64,000 nt of DNA from Ottowia oryzae (GCF_003008535.1 NZ_CP027666.1:62001-126000), one strand, 5' to 3'. Positions 34,798 to 43,361 are shown, counted from the first letter of the stretch. The notes: a model not told the origin generated them from the sequence alone. Made by a program: numbers and translations.

Positions 34798-35700
34798 TCA
34801 GGGAATGGCGGGCGGCGTGGGTGCAGTGGTGCTGCCGGTGCGCTGGCCGATGGACACCGTCCACAGCTTGGCCCAGGTGCCGTCGGCTTCGATCTTCTTC
34901 AAGAACGCGTTGATGAAGGCCACGCCGTCAGAGCCTTTGGGCAGGCCAATGCCGTACGGGTCTTGCGCGCCAAAGGGGGCGCCGGCCAGCTTGGCGTCGC
35001 CTGTGCCCAGGCTCAGGGCGTTGAGCAGCAGGGTGTAGTCGGTCACGTAGGCGTCTACCCGGCCCTGGCGCAGGGCGTCCAGCGCTTCCTGGTGGGTTTG
35101 AAACTCTTGCACCACGGCCTTGGGCGCGAACTGCGCCAGGATGGCCGGGCCGGTGGAGCCGGCTTGCGTGGCCACTTTCTTGCCCGCCAAGTCGTTGTAC
35201 GACTGGATGGCCTTGTTGTTGGCTTTGACCAGCACCCCGGCCTGCGACGTGTAGTAGGGGCCTGCGAACGAGATTTTCTCGGCCCGCGCGGGGGTGATGG
35301 AATAGGTGGCCAGCACCATGTCCACCTGGTTGTTGATCAGCACCTGTTCGCGCGTGGACGAGCTGACCTGGGTGAACTGCACCTTGGCCGCGTCGCCCAG
35401 GATGTAGCGCGTAAGCAGCTGGGTGATGCCCGCGTCAAAGCCGCGCATCTTGCCGTCTTTCTCGTTCAGCAGCGAAAAAAGGTTGGACGTTTGCGTGCCG
35501 CCCAGGCGCAGCGAGCCAGCCTGCTTGATCTTGGTGGCCCAGGTGCTGGACGCAATGGTGGCCGCATCGGCCACGGGCCCGCGCGCCACCAGCGCATCGA
35601 ACGCGGCGGTGTCGATCGCCGTGCCTTGGGCGAACAGCGGGCCGGCCGACGCGAAGGCGAGGGCCGCCACGGTGGATTTCAAAATGGTTTTGATCGACAT
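34798..35700 (-). CDS. ABC transporter periplasmic amino-acid-binding protein
   Basis: 300 residues with a cleavable signal (KSTVAALAFASAGPLFAQG). SBP_bac_3 fold: LRLGGTQTSNLFSLLNEKDG, MRGFDAGITQLLTRYI, VDMVLATYSITPARAEKISF AGPYYTSQAGVLVK, and a hinge segment VATQAGSTGP. Comparable to GluB/GltI-type binding proteins; the exact ligand, probably glutamate or aspartate, is inferred. First gene of the permease operon. Confidence 0.92.
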   Translation of the reverse strand: MSIKTILKSTVAALAFASAGPLFAQGTAIDTAAFDALVARGPVADAATIASSTWATKIKQAGSLRLGGTQTSNLFSLLNEKDGKMRGFDAGITQLLTRYILGDAAKVQFTQVSSSTREQVLINNQVDMVLATYSITPARAEKISFAGPYYTSQAGVLVKANNKAIQSYNDLAGKKVATQAGSTGPAILAQFAPKAVVQEFQTHQEALDALRQGRVDAYVTDYTLLLNALSLGTGDAKLAGAPFGAQDPYGIGLPKGSDGVAFINAFLKKIEADGTWAKLWTVSIGQRTGSTTAPTPPAIP

Positions 35701-35873
35701 GCTGTCCTCTCGATGGGGGGTTGCGCAAACGAATTTATAGCAGTTATGCCGTTGGCGGGCTTGGCGTGCGGTTGGGGGCGCCCAACCAGGGTGGCGGGGG
35801 CCGGGCACGCTCATCCAGCCGCTGAGCCATCGGCCCGCGCAGCCGCATTGGGGCCACGCCGGCGCAGCACAGG

Positions 35874-35899
35874 CAAAAAAGGGCGCCGGTGGCGCCCTT
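35874..35899 (-). terminator. Rho-independent terminator of the RlpA-like gene
   Basis: AAGGGCGCC, loop GGT, GGCGCCCTT, with six or more T on the minus strand after the stem. Confidence 0.88.
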
Positions 35900-35962
35900 G
35901 GTTTCAAAAAGATGAGGTGAGTGGCCGGCCACCAGCCGCTGGGGCTGGCCTGCGCGCGCGGC

Positions 35963-36652
35963 TTATTCGCTGGCTGAGCTGCTGGCCAGCACGTCGGCAC
36001 CCCGGCCGGGTGGCAGCACTTCGCGCAGCACCACCGCATCCTGACCGCGGGACTTGAAGCCCAGGGCGTTGGCGGCGGCCTTGCTGAGGTCGATCACGCG
36101 GTCTTTGGCGAAGGGGCCGCGGTCGTTGATGCGCACCACCACTTCCTTGCCGGTGCGGGGGTTGTGCACCACCACGCGCGTGCCGAAGGGCAGCGTTTTG
36201 TGGGCGGCGGTCAGCTCATACATGTCGAACTTCTCGCCGTTGGCGGTGGGTCGTCCATGAAAGCCGGGGCCGTACCACGACGCCATGCCGCGCTGCAGAT
36301 CGCGGCCGCTGCGAAACAGCGACAGGCGCGGCTTGGCGGCATCGTCCGCCGAGGCGGCAGTGTCGGAGGCGTCTGATTTGCTGGCGTCGGCAGCGGGCGT
36401 GCCGTCGCTGCCGCCCAGGCGGGCCTTGAAACCCGTGTAGTTGGAGCAGCGCATGTCGTGCACGGCCTTGGCGGACGCACACGGTTCAGACAACGAGGTG
36501 GAAGTATTCAGGCTTACCGTTTGGGCCGAAAGCGACCCAGCTGCCAACCACAAGACGCCGATCCACATCATTCGGCTTGCTGGCAAACGGCTTGCACTTC
36601 CCTTGGCCGGCCGGGCGCTGACGCGCTGACCGGGAGAGGAGTCCCGTAACAT
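35963..36652 (-). CDS. RlpA-like septal ring lytic transglycosylase family protein
   Basis: 229 residues from ATG 36652; a shorter start at about residue 27 (MMWIGVLWLAAGSLSA) would give a standard signal peptide. Double-psi beta-barrel domain at residues ~118-205: GMASWYGPGFHGRPTANGEK, LTAAHKTLPFGTRVVV, VRINDRGPFAKDRVIDLSKA. RlpA proteins cleave naked glycan strands at division septa. No lipobox and no SPOR domain are seen, so it may be a soluble periplasmic short form. Confidence 0.88.
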   Translation of the reverse strand: MLRDSSPGQRVSARPAKGSASRLPASRMMWIGVLWLAAGSLSAQTVSLNTSTSLSEPCASAKAVHDMRCSNYTGFKARLGGSDGTPAADASKSDASDTAASADDAAKPRLSLFRSGRDLQRGMASWYGPGFHGRPTANGEKFDMYELTAAHKTLPFGTRVVVHNPRTGKEVVVRINDRGPFAKDRVIDLSKAAANALGFKSRGQDAVVLREVLPPGRGADVLASSSASE

Positions 36653-37102
36653 GGGGCCGGATTCTAAGGGGCTAAGTCGGTTTTGAAGCGTGTCGATTCG
36701 TCACACAGGTGTCACTTCGACACGAAAAGCCAGAAAGAATGCACACTTATCAACCGCTGGTTATAAGCCAGCCCTGCGGTGGAACGCCTGAATGGCGGCA
36801 GGGTCAGCGGCCTGTTGCGTGCAATCAGTTTGAGATGTTTTTGGCCGCTAGCGCAGGCTGCACAAGCGCTGGCAGCTATCAATTTCATACCAAATAGCAG
36901 AGGCAGAGCATTCGCCAGCGCCTGCGCGGTGGCCTGGCGGGCACTGTTGCGGCTTGCCAACCGCGCGCTTGGCGTGCTCGCGGCCCTGCTTACTAGTGCG
37001 CGGCACCCTCATATATATAGACGGTGCGCGCAGGCCCTCTTGGGCTGCCAAGCCAAATCCCGACCAGCAATCGGCCCAGCCGACGCGGTCAAGCGCCCCA
37101 AA
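36653..37102. other. 450-bp gene-free interval
   Basis: Upstream of the RlpA-like gene and downstream of metF. Holds a family A repeat (36838-36890) and a TATATATA run near 37010. No gene is supported; short open frames here lack coding character. Confidence 0.6.
36838..36890. repeat. Family A dispersed repeat
   Basis: GCCGCTAGCGCAGGCTG and AAGCGCTGGCAGCTATCAAT arms. Confidence 0.7.
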
Positions 37103-37933
37103 TCAAGCGATGCCCAGGCGCCGCAGCACTTCCAGCGTGGCGACCGACTGGTTCAGCGTATAGAAGTGCAAGCTGGGCGCCCCGCCGTCCAGCAGGCGAC
37201 GGCACAGGGCGGTGACCACGTCGGCGCCAAAGTCCTTGATGGCGGCGGCGTCGTCGCCAAAGCTTTGCAGGCGCGAACGCACCCAGCGCGGCACCTCGGC
37301 GCCGCAGGCGTCTGAAAAGCGCAGCAGCTGCGACGAGTTGGTGATCGGCATGATGCCGGGCACCACGGGCGTCTCGACGCCCCGGCGGCGCAGGTCTTCC
37401 ACAAAGCGGAAGTACGCGTCGGCGTTGAAGAAATACTGGGTGATGCCCGTGTTGGCCCCGGCCTGCACCTTGGCAATGAAGGCGTCCAGGTCGGCCTGGG
37501 GCGACTTGGCCTGGGGGTGCACCTCGGGGTAGGCGGCCACGGCCAGGTGGAAATGCTCGCCCGTCTCTTCGCGGATGAAGGTGACCAGGTCGCTGGCGTA
37601 GCGGAATTCGCCGCCCAGGCCGTAGCCGCTGGGCAAGTCGCCGCGCAGCGCCACGATGCGCTTGACGCCCGCGTCGCGGTAGCTGGCCAGGCGCTGGCGG
37701 ATGGTGTCCTTGGTCTGGCCGATGCACGACAGGTGGGGCACGCCGGCGTAGCCCTCGCCCACGATTTCGCGCACCGTGTCCAGCGTGCCTTCCTGGGTGG
37801 AACCGCCGGCGCCGAACGTCACCGAGCAATATTCGGGCGCCAGCGCGTACAGCTTTTGCCGCACGGCGCGCAGTTTGTCGGCGCCTTCGGGGGTTTTGGG
37901 CGGAAAGAATTCCAGGCTGAGCGAGGTGGTCAT
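37103..37933 (-). CDS. metF: 5,10-methylenetetrahydrofolate reductase
   Basis: Supplies 5-methyl-THF for methionine synthesis. 276 residues from ATG 37933 (MTTSLSLEFFPPKTPEGADK); the upstream open frame is not conserved. FAD/folate TIM barrel with CSVTFGAGGSTQEGT, RDAGVKRIVALRGDLP and HFYTLNQSVATLEVLRRLGI. It follows tlyA by ~30 bp and belongs to the ahcY-tlyA-metF methyl-cycle block. Confidence 0.96.
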   Translation of the reverse strand: MTTSLSLEFFPPKTPEGADKLRAVRQKLYALAPEYCSVTFGAGGSTQEGTLDTVREIVGEGYAGVPHLSCIGQTKDTIRQRLASYRDAGVKRIVALRGDLPSGYGLGGEFRYASDLVTFIREETGEHFHLAVAAYPEVHPQAKSPQADLDAFIAKVQAGANTGITQYFFNADAYFRFVEDLRRRGVETPVVPGIMPITNSSQLLRFSDACGAEVPRWVRSRLQSFGDDAAAIKDFGADVVTALCRRLLDGGAPSLHFYTLNQSVATLEVLRRLGIA

Positions 37934-37964
37934 GTCAGGCAAAACAGGTTCAGGCAATACACGT

Positions 37965-38981
37965 TCAGGCAGCCGCTGGCGCAGCCGCCGCACGGGCGTG
38001 GATGAAGAATTCGCGGTTGCCGTCACCGCCCTCGATCGGGCTGGGCAACCATTCGATCACTTGCAGGCCGGCGTCGGCGCAGGCCTGGCGCAGGCGCTGC
38101 TCGACCACGGGGTACAGCGCCGCATCGCGCACCACCCCGCCCTTGCCGATCTGGCCGGGGGCCAGCTCGAACTGCGGCTTGACCAGCATCAGCAAGTCGC
38201 CGCCCGGCGCCAGCAGCGGCACCAGCGCCGGCAGCACCAGCGTGAGCGAAATAAACGACAAATCGCCGACGATCAAACCAAAAGACGGCGTGATGTCGAT
38301 TTTTTCAGTGCCTTTGCGGCGCCGGCGCACGGTGCGCACCTGGCCTGCGGCGCGCGCCTTGGCCTTGGCGGCGCGCTCGGCCTTGAAGGCCTCGATTTCG
38401 TGCTCCTTGGCGTCGTCGCTGTCGTCGTAGTCGTCGTCGATCAGGCCGCCGTTGCGCATCCAGGCGTAGGGCGCGTGCGGCTGGGTCTGGTTGTCTTCGG
38501 GGTCGGCCTCTACCCGCTCGCCCAGCGCGTCTTCGCAGGCTTCGCGCAGCGCATCGGGCGTCAGGTGGCGGGCGTTCACCCCTTCGACGGCCACCACGCG
38601 CGCGTCGGCGCGCAAGCGCTCGTGCAGCTGCGCCTGCCCGACGTCCACGCCGATGACCTGCACAGCGCCGTGCTGGAGCAGGCAGTCGGTAAAGCCGCCG
38701 GTGCTTTGGCCCACGTCCAGGCAGCGCCGCCCGGCCACGCGCACGCCGCTGGCGGCCAACGCGCCTTCCAGCTTCAGCCCGCCGCGCGAGAGGTACTTGG
38801 CCTCGGCCGCGTCGAGCAGCTGCACTTCGGCCCCGGCGGGAATGTCGTCGCCATTCTTGGCCACCGCGTGCCAGGGCAAGGTAGGCGCCAGGCGCCACTG
38901 CACGCCCGCGGCGATCAGCCGCTGCGCCTGCGACCGCGTGGCGGCATGCCCACCTTCGACCAGGAAAACGTCTGCGCGCAT
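37965..38981 (-). CDS. TlyA family rRNA 2'-O-methyltransferase
   Basis: 338 residues from ATG 38981. N-terminal S4 RNA-binding domain (MRADVFLVEGGHAATRSQAQ), then an FtsJ-type SAM methyltransferase: CLDVGQSTGGFTDCLLQHGA, VGDLSFISLTLVLPAL, LVKPQFELAPGQIGKGGVVRD. Residues ~165-230 are an unusual charged low-complexity insert (DDDYDDSDDAKEHEIEAFK, then RRRRKG) within the methyltransferase domain. TlyA homologues methylate 16S and/or 23S rRNA; older annotations call them hemolysins. Confidence 0.9.
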   Translation of the reverse strand: MRADVFLVEGGHAATRSQAQRLIAAGVQWRLAPTLPWHAVAKNGDDIPAGAEVQLLDAAEAKYLSRGGLKLEGALAASGVRVAGRRCLDVGQSTGGFTDCLLQHGAVQVIGVDVGQAQLHERLRADARVVAVEGVNARHLTPDALREACEDALGERVEADPEDNQTQPHAPYAWMRNGGLIDDDYDDSDDAKEHEIEAFKAERAAKAKARAAGQVRTVRRRRKGTEKIDITPSFGLIVGDLSFISLTLVLPALVPLLAPGGDLLMLVKPQFELAPGQIGKGGVVRDAALYPVVEQRLRQACADAGLQVIEWLPSPIEGGDGNREFFIHARAAAAPAAA

Positions 38982-39008
38982 CGCGCCAACCCTTCTCAAC
39001 TTATGAAT

Positions 39009-39062
39009 GAAATCAGCCTCTGGCGCCCGTCCAGCCCGCGCTAGAAGCTATCAATTGAATAG
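39009..39062. repeat. Family A dispersed repeat
   Basis: GAAATCAGCCTCTGGCGCCC and GCGCTAGAAGCTATCAATTG arms upstream of tlyA. Confidence 0.7.
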
Positions 39063-39118
39063 CAACTGGCGCAAACCGCCACCGCGCCATCCACGGCGCG
39101 CCACGCCACCAACGGACA

Positions 39119-39198
39119 CCGTCGCCGGACCTGCGCCGGCGACTGGTGTCGTCCCCCTCGCGAAGCAGAGGGGGGAAGGCGCGCAGCGCCTCAGGGGG
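39119..39198. repeat. Family B dispersed repeat
   Basis: CCGGACCTGCGCCGGCGACT, GTCGTCCCCCTCGCGAAGCA and GCGCAGCGCCTCAGGGGG. The same ordered elements occur at 3340-3420 and, reversed, at 29645-29740. It abuts the ahcY stop. Confidence 0.75.
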
Positions 39199-39200
39199 TG

Positions 39201-40637
39201 TCAATACCGATACGTATCGGGCTTGTACGGCCCCGCCTTGCTCACGCCGATGTACTTGGCCTGCTCGGTCGTCAGCTCAGTCAGCTTGGCGTTCAGCTTG
39301 GCCAGTTGCAGGCGCGCGACCTTCTCGTCCAGGTGCTTGGGCAACACATACACCTGGCCGACTTCGTACGCGTCGGGGCGGGTGAACAGCTCGATCTGCG
39401 CGATGGTCTGGTTGGCAAAGCTGCTGCTCATCACGTAGCTGGGGTGGCCGGTGGCGCAGCCCAGGTTCACCAGGCGGCCCTTGGCCAGCAGGATGATGCG
39501 CTTGCCACCGGGGAAGATCACGTGGTCCACCTGAGGCTTGATCTCTTCCCACTTGCACTTGGCCTCCAGGCCAGCCACGTCGATCTCGTTGTCAAAGTGA
39601 CCGATGTTGCAGACGATGGCCTGGTCTTTCATGGCCTTCATGTGCTTGTAGGTGATGACGTCCTTGTTGCCGGTGCAGGTCACAAAGATGTCGGCCAGCG
39701 GCGCGGCGTCTTCCATGGTGACCACGCGATAGCCTTCCATGGCGGCCTGCAGCGCGCAGATCGGGTCCACCTCGGTCACCCACACCTGGGCGCTCAGTGC
39801 GCGCAGCGCCTGCGCACTGCCCTTGCCTACGTCGCCGTAGCCGCAGACCACAGCGACCTTGCCGGCCACCATCACGTCGGTAGCGCGCTTGATGCCGTCC
39901 ACCAGCGATTCGCGGCAGCCGTACAGGTTGTCGAACTTCGACTTGGTGACGCTGTCGTTCACGTTGATGGCGCGGAACATCAGCGAACCGGCGGCCGACA
40001 TTTCCTTCAGGCGGTGCACGCCGGTGGTGGTTTCTTCGGTCACGCCCAGGATCTCAGCGCTCTTGCGGCTGTACCAGGTGGCGTCTTCCTTGAGCTTGGC
40101 CTTGATCGCGGCAAACAGCACCTTTTCTTCTTCGCTCTTGGGGTTGGCGAGAACCTTGGGGTTGGTCTCGGCCTGCTTGCCCAGGTGCATCAGCAGCGTG
40201 GCGTCGCCGCCGTCGTCCAGGATCATATTGGGGCCTTCGCCCTTGCTGCCTTTCTTGCCGAATTCAAAGATGCGGTGGGTGTAATCCCAGTAATCCTTGA
40301 GCGATTCGCCCTTGATGGCGAACACCGGCGTGCCGCTGGCGGCAATGGCGGCGGCGGCGTGGTCTTGCGTGCTGAAGATGTTGCAAGAAGCCCAGCGCAC
40401 GTCGGCGCCCAGCGCCTGCAGCGTCTCGATCAGCACGGCCGTCTGGATCGTCATGTGCAGGCTGCCGGTGATGCGGGCGCCTTTCAGCGGCTTTTTCTTG
40501 GCAAATTCGTCGCGAATGGCCATCAGACCGGGCATCTCGGTCTCGGCAATGGCGATTTCCTTGCGGCCCCACGGGGCGAGGTTGATGTCGGCGATGGCCG
40601 AATCGGCGGACACGGGGTTTTTCAAGCGGGCGTTCAT
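39201..40637 (-). CDS. ahcY: S-adenosylhomocysteine hydrolase
   Basis: Splits S-adenosylhomocysteine into adenosine and homocysteine, relieving inhibition of methyltransferases. 478 residues from ATG 40637 (MNARLKNPVSADSAIADINL). NAD-binding motif VCGYGDVGKGSAQALRAL, catalytic surroundings SSCNIFSTQDHAAAAI-type (ASCNIFSTQDHAAAA), and the C-terminus GPYKPDTYRY. It contains the bacterial insert typical of the long form. Preceded by an SAH riboswitch. Confidence 0.98.
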   Translation of the reverse strand: MNARLKNPVSADSAIADINLAPWGRKEIAIAETEMPGLMAIRDEFAKKKPLKGARITGSLHMTIQTAVLIETLQALGADVRWASCNIFSTQDHAAAAIAASGTPVFAIKGESLKDYWDYTHRIFEFGKKGSKGEGPNMILDDGGDATLLMHLGKQAETNPKVLANPKSEEEKVLFAAIKAKLKEDATWYSRKSAEILGVTEETTTGVHRLKEMSAAGSLMFRAINVNDSVTKSKFDNLYGCRESLVDGIKRATDVMVAGKVAVVCGYGDVGKGSAQALRALSAQVWVTEVDPICALQAAMEGYRVVTMEDAAPLADIFVTCTGNKDVITYKHMKAMKDQAIVCNIGHFDNEIDVAGLEAKCKWEEIKPQVDHVIFPGGKRIILLAKGRLVNLGCATGHPSYVMSSSFANQTIAQIELFTRPDAYEVGQVYVLPKHLDEKVARLQLAKLNAKLTELTTEQAKYIGVSKAGPYKPDTYRY

Positions 40638-40721
40638 CGGTTGGTCCTGTGGCCATGAAGGCCGGTCAAAGAAACAAACCACTGAAGCGAGGCTTCGACA
40701 GAAAACTCACCACGCCTGTTC

Positions 40722-40808
40722 AGTGGGTGAGCGTCGTTGCGAAATGCGTTCCCGAGCCTCACGCCGTGGCTGCCTGTGCGGCACCCGGCGCTGCAACGCC
40801 CCTCGGGG
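40722..40808 (-). ncRNA. SAH riboswitch upstream of ahcY
   Basis: Read on the minus strand, the leader contains CCGAGGGGCGTTGCAGCG (from 40806 down), then GAGGCTCGG (pairing CCGAG with CTCGG) and GCAACGACGCTCACCC (40740-40725), whose GCGTTGC/GCAACGACGC and CUCACC elements match the conserved pseudoknot architecture of the SAH riboswitch. It should turn ahcY on when SAH builds up. It ends about 85 bp before the start codon. Confidence 0.88.
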
Positions 40809-40818
40809 AATGGCCGCA

Positions 40819-40824
40819 AGTATA
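40819..40824 (-). promoter_or_regulatory. Candidate -10 box of ahcY
   Basis: TATACT on the minus strand, placing transcription start near 40812, only a few bases before the riboswitch P1 stem. No convincing -35 box at 17 bp. Confidence 0.5.
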
Positions 40825-40879
40825 CCCGCCGGCGCGCCGTCCCACCGTTCAGCCAGCGCAAATGGGCAACGGGATTTTC

Positions 40880-40916
40880 GACATGACATGTCAAAAGTGC
40901 TTGACATGACATGTCA
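40880..40916. promoter_or_regulatory. Tandem palindromic operator between ahcY and the pspA operon
   Basis: GACATGACATGTCA occurs twice, at 40880-40893 and 40903-40916, 23 bp apart. Each copy holds the perfect 10-bp palindrome TGACATGTCA. The second overlaps a TTGACA (40901-40906) that could be a -35 box for the DUF2170-pspA operon. Two turns of helix between centres would let two dimers bind the same face. The regulator is not identifiable here. Confidence 0.7.
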
Positions 40917-41000
40917 GTATTTGCACACTGGAGTCACAAGAAAAATCCCTGCCGCCGCACCCGCCCGGCAGCCCAGAGCCCGCCACCAAGGAGGACGCGC

Positions 41001-41417
41001 ATGAACAACCTGTTCAACCAACTGAGCAACCTGGACACGCTGCTGTCCGCGCTGATGGGCGGCGTAGGTGTGCAGATTCAGCCCATCGCTGGTGATGTGC
41101 CGGTGATCCAGGTCAGCATCGAAGGGCGGCAGGAGCTGCCCATCTTCGTCACCTGCTCGGACGCGCAGACCATCTGCCTGTGCTACCTGTGGACCGACGA
41201 CGACGTGGTGCCCGAGCGCCGCGCCGAACTGCACTCTGCCCTGCTGGACCTGAACCCGTCCGTGCCACTGTCGGCCTTTGGCCGCGTGGGCACGCGATAC
41301 GTACTCATCGGTGCCCTGTCGTACGGCGCCCGCGCCGAAGACGTGGCGCACGAAGTCGCCGTGCTGAGCGACAACGCCCTGGACGCCCTTGACGCGCTGG
41401 CCGATTACCTGCGCTGA
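41001..41417 (+). CDS. DUF2170/YjfI-family protein
   Basis: 138 residues, RBS AAGGAGG well placed before ATG 41001. Sequence LNNLFNQLSNLDTLLSALMG-type N-terminus, then VIQVSIEGRQELPIFVTCSD, LCYLWTDDDVVPERRAELHS and FGRVGTRYVLIGALSYGA. Resembles E. coli YjfI, encoded next to the PspA paralogue YjfJ; that pairing is kept here. Soluble, no membrane segment. Role unknown, presumably an accessory of PspA. First gene of the operon. Confidence 0.8.
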   Translation: MNNLFNQLSNLDTLLSALMGGVGVQIQPIAGDVPVIQVSIEGRQELPIFVTCSDAQTICLCYLWTDDDVVPERRAELHSALLDLNPSVPLSAFGRVGTRYVLIGALSYGARAEDVAHEVAVLSDNALDALDALADYLR

Positions 41418-41448
41418 AGCCCCCAACCGAACCCACTGGAGCCCCGCC

Positions 41449-42195
41449 ATGTCCGTCATCAAAAAACTCGTCACCCTGCTGCGCGGCAGCGCCCGCGAAA
41501 TCGGCCAGAGCGTGGTGGACAGCAACGCCACCCGCATCTATGAGCAGGAAATCGTCGACGCCAAGGCCAGCATCGCCGAAGCCAAGACCGAACTGACCTC
41601 GGTGATGGCCAAAGAGATGCAGTCCGCACGCGAGATCGAGCGCATCCAGGGCGACATCCGCCGCCAGGAAGATCTGGCGCTGCAGGCGCTGGAGAAAACC
41701 GAGGACGGCCTGGCCTTGAAGGTGGCCGAACGCGTGGCCGGGCTAGAGGCGGAGCTGCAAGCGCAAACGGCGTCGCACGCCGGTTTTGCGGTGCAGGTGT
41801 CGCGCCTGAAGGACTTGATCAAGGCGGCCGAAGGGCGCGTGCGCGAACATGAGCGCGAGATCGGCATCGCCAAGACCACCGAAAGCGTTTACCGCGCCAC
41901 GCAATCCATCTCGGACAACATCGGCAGCACTGGCTCTAAGCTGACCAGCGCCCGCGAGTCACTGGAGCGCATCAAGAAGCGGCACGAGGACCTGGCCGAC
42001 CGCATGGCCGCCGCTGAAGCGCTGGAGAAAGAGTTCGGCCACAAGGCGCTGGACAACGAGCTGGCTGCGGCGGGCATTGGCGACAACGACAAGAGCCGCG
42101 CGCAAGCGGTGATGGCGCGGCTGCGCGCCCGCCAGGCTGCGCCCGCCTCAGCCGCATCGCCCGTCACGGGCAACGGCGACACGCCGTCCGCCTGA
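41449..42195 (+). CDS. PspA/IM30 family membrane-remodelling protein
   Basis: 248 residues, ATG 41449. Almost wholly helical and coiled-coil (ESCRT-III-like fold): MSVIKKLVTLLRGSAREIGQ is the amphipathic membrane-binding N-terminus, followed by NATRIYEQEIVDAKASIAEA and long Glu/Lys/Ala helices to about residue 225. The C-terminal tail is disordered. Closest in style to YjfJ rather than to the pspF-linked PspA. Probably coats stressed inner membrane. Follows the DUF2170 gene by 31 bp. Confidence 0.9.
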   Translation: MSVIKKLVTLLRGSAREIGQSVVDSNATRIYEQEIVDAKASIAEAKTELTSVMAKEMQSAREIERIQGDIRRQEDLALQALEKTEDGLALKVAERVAGLEAELQAQTASHAGFAVQVSRLKDLIKAAEGRVREHEREIGIAKTTESVYRATQSISDNIGSTGSKLTSARESLERIKKRHEDLADRMAAAEALEKEFGHKALDNELAAAGIGDNDKSRAQAVMARLRARQAAPASAASPVTGNGDTPSA

Positions 42196-42224
42196 ACACC
42201 CGAGCCGCCGCAGCGCGCCCCAGC

Positions 42225-42590
42225 ATGAGCCCCGTCCCACCGGCCCCGCCGCGCAGCAAGCCCCAGCGCTGGCAGCGCTCCGACCGCGCGCTGGAAGCGG
42301 TGCAGGTGGCCTTCGATGTCGAAGAAGCGGTGCTGGAGGCCATTCGCGTGGCGGCGTTTCACGACAACGTGTCCACGTCGCAACAAATCCGCAGCGTGCT
42401 GGGCCTGCCAGTGGCGGCGCGCCCTAAGCGCCCCAGGCTGACCGTGACGCTGGACGCCTCGGACTACGCGATGCTGGCCGAACGCTACGGCCTGTCGCCC
42501 GACGACCGCCTGGGCATCAAAGAGGCGGCCACGCAAGAGTTGATTGCCTTCGTGCCGCCCCGCCCGGCGCCCAAGAAACGCAAAAGCTGA
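42225..42590 (+). CDS. Hypothetical 121-residue protein of the pspA operon
   Basis: Basic, soluble. The N-terminal 20 residues are Pro/Arg-rich; residues 22-60 are predicted helical (ALEAVQVAFDVEEAVLEAIR), followed by a beta-like segment RLTVTLDASDYAMLAERYGL and a helix LGIKEAATQELIAFV. The second half recalls ribbon-helix-helix proteins, but no family can be named. Starts 29 bp after pspA, so it is probably cotranscribed. Confidence 0.65.
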   Translation: MSPVPPAPPRSKPQRWQRSDRALEAVQVAFDVEEAVLEAIRVAAFHDNVSTSQQIRSVLGLPVAARPKRPRLTVTLDASDYAMLAERYGLSPDDRLGIKEAATQELIAFVPPRPAPKKRKS

Positions 42591-42638
42591 CCCAACCACC
42601 GCCATTCACCTTCGCAACCCCCGACCCAGCCAGCCGCC

Positions 42639-43268
42639 ATGCAGGAATTCATCGCCGTCATCTTGGGCTTTCCCGCCATCGTCTACAGCATCTTGCTGGC
42701 GGTGGTGCTGGTGTACTGGGTGGCCGCCGTGATCGGCATGGTGGATTTCGGCGAAAGCGACATTGACCTGGATCTGGCCGACCCCAGCGACCTGAGCACC
42801 ATCGCCAGCTACGTCGTGGCCTTTGGCCTGACCGGCGTGCCGTTCTCCATCGTGGTCACGCTGCTGGTGCTCACGGGCTGGACGATGTGCACGCTGGCGT
42901 CGATCTGGCTCATGCCGTGGGTGCCCACGCTGCTGCTCAAGATTGTGGTGGGGCTTGTGCTGCTCGCCGTGTGCTTTGCGCTGTCGATCATCGTCACGGC
43001 GCGCCTGGTGCGGCCGCTGCGCGGCTTGTTTGTGACGCAGTACGGGCGCAGCAACAACGAGCTGGTGGGGCAAGTTTGCGTCATCACCACCGGCAGCGTG
43101 GACGAGCGCGAAGGCCATGCCGAGGTGGCCCAGCGCGGCGCGGGCATTTTGATCCGCGTGTGGGCCGCCACACCCAATACCTTGACGCGCGGCAGCCGCG
43201 CCGTCATCACCGAATACGACGCCGCCCAGCGGCGCTACCTGGTCCAAGCACTGGAGGGAGAAACATGA
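42639..43268 (+). CDS. YqiJ-type inner-membrane protein with C-terminal OB-fold domain
   Basis: 209 residues. Three membrane segments: residues ~3-28 (FIAVILGFPAIVYSILLAVV), ~50-85 and ~90-125, with the acidic loop DFGESDIDLDLADPSDLST. The cytoplasmic end (LVGQVCVITTGSVDEREGHA ... PNTLTRGSRAVITEY) looks like the OB-fold/NfeD-type domain found next to flotillins. In E. coli yqiJ stands before the flotillin yqiK, as here. Likely partners with the flotillin. Confidence 0.82.
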   Translation: MQEFIAVILGFPAIVYSILLAVVLVYWVAAVIGMVDFGESDIDLDLADPSDLSTIASYVVAFGLTGVPFSIVVTLLVLTGWTMCTLASIWLMPWVPTLLLKIVVGLVLLAVCFALSIIVTARLVRPLRGLFVTQYGRSNNELVGQVCVITTGSVDEREGHAEVAQRGAGILIRVWAATPNTLTRGSRAVITEYDAAQRRYLVQALEGET

Positions 43269-43361
43269 AGACGACTCTGTATCCGCTGCGCCGTTGACGC
43301 GCGCCGTGCGCGCGGGCAGCGGCCCACACCCCTGGTTCAACCCTCTCTAGCGAGTCGCTTC

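Noticed and set aside
36709..36897. Short open frame upstream of the RlpA-like gene
   Set aside because: Runs through a dispersed repeat; no coding character.
40901..40930. A complete sigma-70 or sigma-54 promoter at the palindromes
   Set aside because: TTGACA is present but no -10 box stands at 16-18 bp, and the GG/GC spacing of sigma-54 is not met.
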